DNA of 20,781 nucleotides from assembly GCA_004151065.3 (NCBI GenBank), contig NWUY0300099362.1, positions 1 to 20,781 of the forward strand. The letters run 5' to 3'. Source of the stretch: Larix sibirica (Eukaryota; Streptophyta; Pinopsida; Pinales; Pinaceae). The notes beneath the pieces were generated by a model. The model had not been told where the DNA came from and did not search any database. It was given only the letters and a program-made list of their open reading frames with translations. Positions within the stretch are counted from its first letter, which is position 1. The number at the start of each line of letters is the position of its first letter. A program made the translations under genes and the position numbers. Positions 19,485-20,781 of the stretch are shown here, one piece after another.

Positions 19485-20272
19485 CGTTTTAATGGGTACT
19501 CACATCAAAACCTCACAAGGACTAATAGTCCAAAAAACTTGACCAACAAAAGTTCAGATTTTGGAAATTCTAGAAAAAAAATTGATATTCTATTTACTAA
19601 GTCACAAAGGAAATGGTATTCCCAATATATTAGTAAGAACAAATGGAATTTCAAGTTCTCTTTATTTCAATGGAAAAATTAACTCAGTTTCATTGCAACA
19701 TCTAACTACCCAAGCAAGAAAACCATCTAGGAAGAAACATTATTTCCCCTCCACCCCTGTGCTAAGGAAAATGGGGAAAAGTGTATTAGTTCCAACAAAG
19801 TGGGGGAATTAAGAAAGCATTGTAACAAGCAATGGAAATATCATAAATTTCTCCAATCAACCAACAACCTCTTCACAAGAACATGCCAATTCCTTTCATT
19901 CATCAGGGTTAATGGAGAGGAGTCCAAGGGAAACATTTTCTAGCACTGAAAGGTTGTTTAAGGGTTCATAATCCATTCAAGATAGCATGTGTATGAATGA
20001 ACAAATCATGAATTCAATAAAACCAATACCTCTTGTTCCAAGTTCAGGTCTTCTGGGAATTATGCATCAAATGGGAACTCTGGAATTTCCACCCCTTATT
20101 CCTCAGCCCCCAATAATGTTGATGTTTCCCTGGAATCCTCTTTGTTGAGGACCAAATATCCCTTCCAAGGTACACTATTGTCTAGAAAAAAAATGAAGAA
20201 GGGATTGCAATGCACAAATGATTACAATGGAAATCTAAAAAGTTTATCTGCTACTCCTCTTGCTTGTCAATA
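19485..20272 (+). pseudogene. Unrecognised decayed reading frame in the right flank (S/N/K-rich)
   Basis: A frame open at the insertion edge reads NGYSHQNLTRTNSPKNLTNK and on to 19682. Another frame, starting near 19561, continues to 20272 with only two stops (19810-19812 and 19969-19971). It includes KMGKSVLVPTKWGN, NQPTTSSQEHANSFHSSG, ERSPRETFSSTERLFKGS, NYASNGNSGISTPYSSAPNN and LRTKYPFQGTLLSRKKMKKG before ending PLACQ. The low-complexity basic and polar composition would suit the variable C-terminal part of a LINE ORF1, and the strand matches the LINE relic on the left. I recognise no domain, so the assignment is tentative. Confidence 0.35.
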
Positions 20273-20314
20273 ACGAATCCACAAGATTCGCCCCCTCTCC
20301 AATTCCATTGAAGT

Positions 20315-20496
20315 CTTAGAGGCCACTATTTCCTCCACAAAGCAATTCATCCCTTCTTGCAGTCAAACCCTCGGCCCTCCTCTTCCTCATGAGGCCAAAG
20401 CAAGGCTTAGAGGCCACAATTTCCTCCATAAAGCAATTCATCCCTTCTCAAAGTCTAACTCCTCGACCCTCCTCTTCCTCATGAGGTCAAAGCAAA
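20315..20496. repeat. 91-bp tandem duplication
   Basis: Unit 1 (20315-20405) and unit 2 (20406-20496) both begin cttagaggccac and share tttcctcca(c/t)aaagcaa, ttcatcccttct and ccctcctcttcctcatgagg. Differences are scattered substitutions, so the duplication is moderately old. It lies just downstream of the decayed frame and shows no coding domain. Confidence 0.9.
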
Positions 20497-20781
20497 GAGG
20501 AAATAAATAAATGTTTAGATTAATTCTTTTAAATAGGGTGAGTAAATTCTTTTCAAAGAGGAATTATATAATGTGTAAAATTAAGTAAATTGTACATTTC
20601 TAGTAAATTAGGTAAATTGGTTTTTTAATCATTTGTAATTGTGTGGTTAAGTATTTAATTGTATTTTTTATCCGGTGACTAAATTAGTCATTTAATATAG
20701 TAATTTTTAGTTGTGTTGCTCTAATTTAATTTTTTTTAGCTTAAAAGCACTCTGGTGACTAACTTTTTTAGTCACCTAGTC
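20497..20781. other. AT-rich end of window with two TGACTAA palindromes
   Basis: No gene is seen. Two inverted repeats stand out: TGACTAA-A-TTAGTCA, a perfect palindrome around one central base at 20676-20690, and GGTGACTAA/TTAGTCACC with a 5-nt loop at 20754-20776. Their starts are about 80 bp apart. The preceding sequences resemble each other loosely (both end ...ttttt..., then ggtgactaa), so this may be a diverged approximately 80-bp tandem repeat or the end of a small inverted-repeat element that continues past the window. Confidence 0.5.

Noticed and set aside
20008-20272. An intact small host gene starting at the ATG at 20008
   Set aside because: The frame is open upstream of that ATG and continues a longer decayed frame containing stops, and no domain or splice context supports a separate gene.
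1-20781. tRNA, rRNA or other structured RNA genes
   Set aside because: I saw no cloverleaf with a conserved B-box (GGTTCGANTCC) or rRNA-like segment on either strand while reading; a covariance-model scan would be needed to exclude short ones.

Overview
The window looks like repeat-rich intergenic DNA from a plant nuclear genome: AT-rich, with no intact host gene and decayed plant-type retroelements throughout. From recall of similar proteins, the nearest relatives seem to be gymnosperm (conifer-type) repeats. That organism guess is an inference I could not check.

Layout. Positions 1-2092 are flanking DNA. It holds a broken plus-strand LINE ORF1 (about 689-1435) and poorly readable coding-like sequence after it. 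Positions 2093-19484 read as one large, old, minus-strand Ty3/gypsy-type retroelement inserted in that DNA. It has two directly repeated copies of a long block, A (2093-6503) and B (13915-19484). Between them lies an internal region that reads leftwards on the minus strand: gag, protease, an RNase H of the extra (second) type, a conserved linker, reverse transcriptase, the RT-linked RNase H, integrase, then about 1.2 kb of noncoding sequence with tandem repeats. Positions 19485-20781 are flanking DNA again, with an S/N-rich decayed reading frame, a 91-bp tandem duplication and two TGACTAA palindromes.

The striking part is what blocks A and B contain. They behave like LTRs: they are direct repeats, their outer ends show TGTT...AACA-type termini, and block B ends 58 bp before the gag ATG. 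Yet each carries an approximately 1,190-codon decayed ORF of unknown function. It has N-terminal helical segments, an acidic/serine-proline linker, a coiled coil and a conserved C-terminus. Block B also has a plausible 75-nt intron before the ORF start. Upstream of the ORF is an array of degenerate repeats of about 83 bp rich in ACGT/GTCGG motifs. Downstream of its stop, both copies have a TATA-like site and a polypurine tract, then about 935 bp to the block end. In the genomic RNA this ORF would lie 3' of pol, the 'env' position. Whether it lies inside a 5.6-kb LTR or between pol and a short LTR of about 0.8 kb in a tandem arrangement is the main open question.

Everything coding is dead: the protease Asp, one Asp of the RT YxDD box and the integrase Glu are lost, and stops and frameshifts are common. 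Block A has also lost about 1.16 kb covering the ORF N-terminus, its start and the intron.
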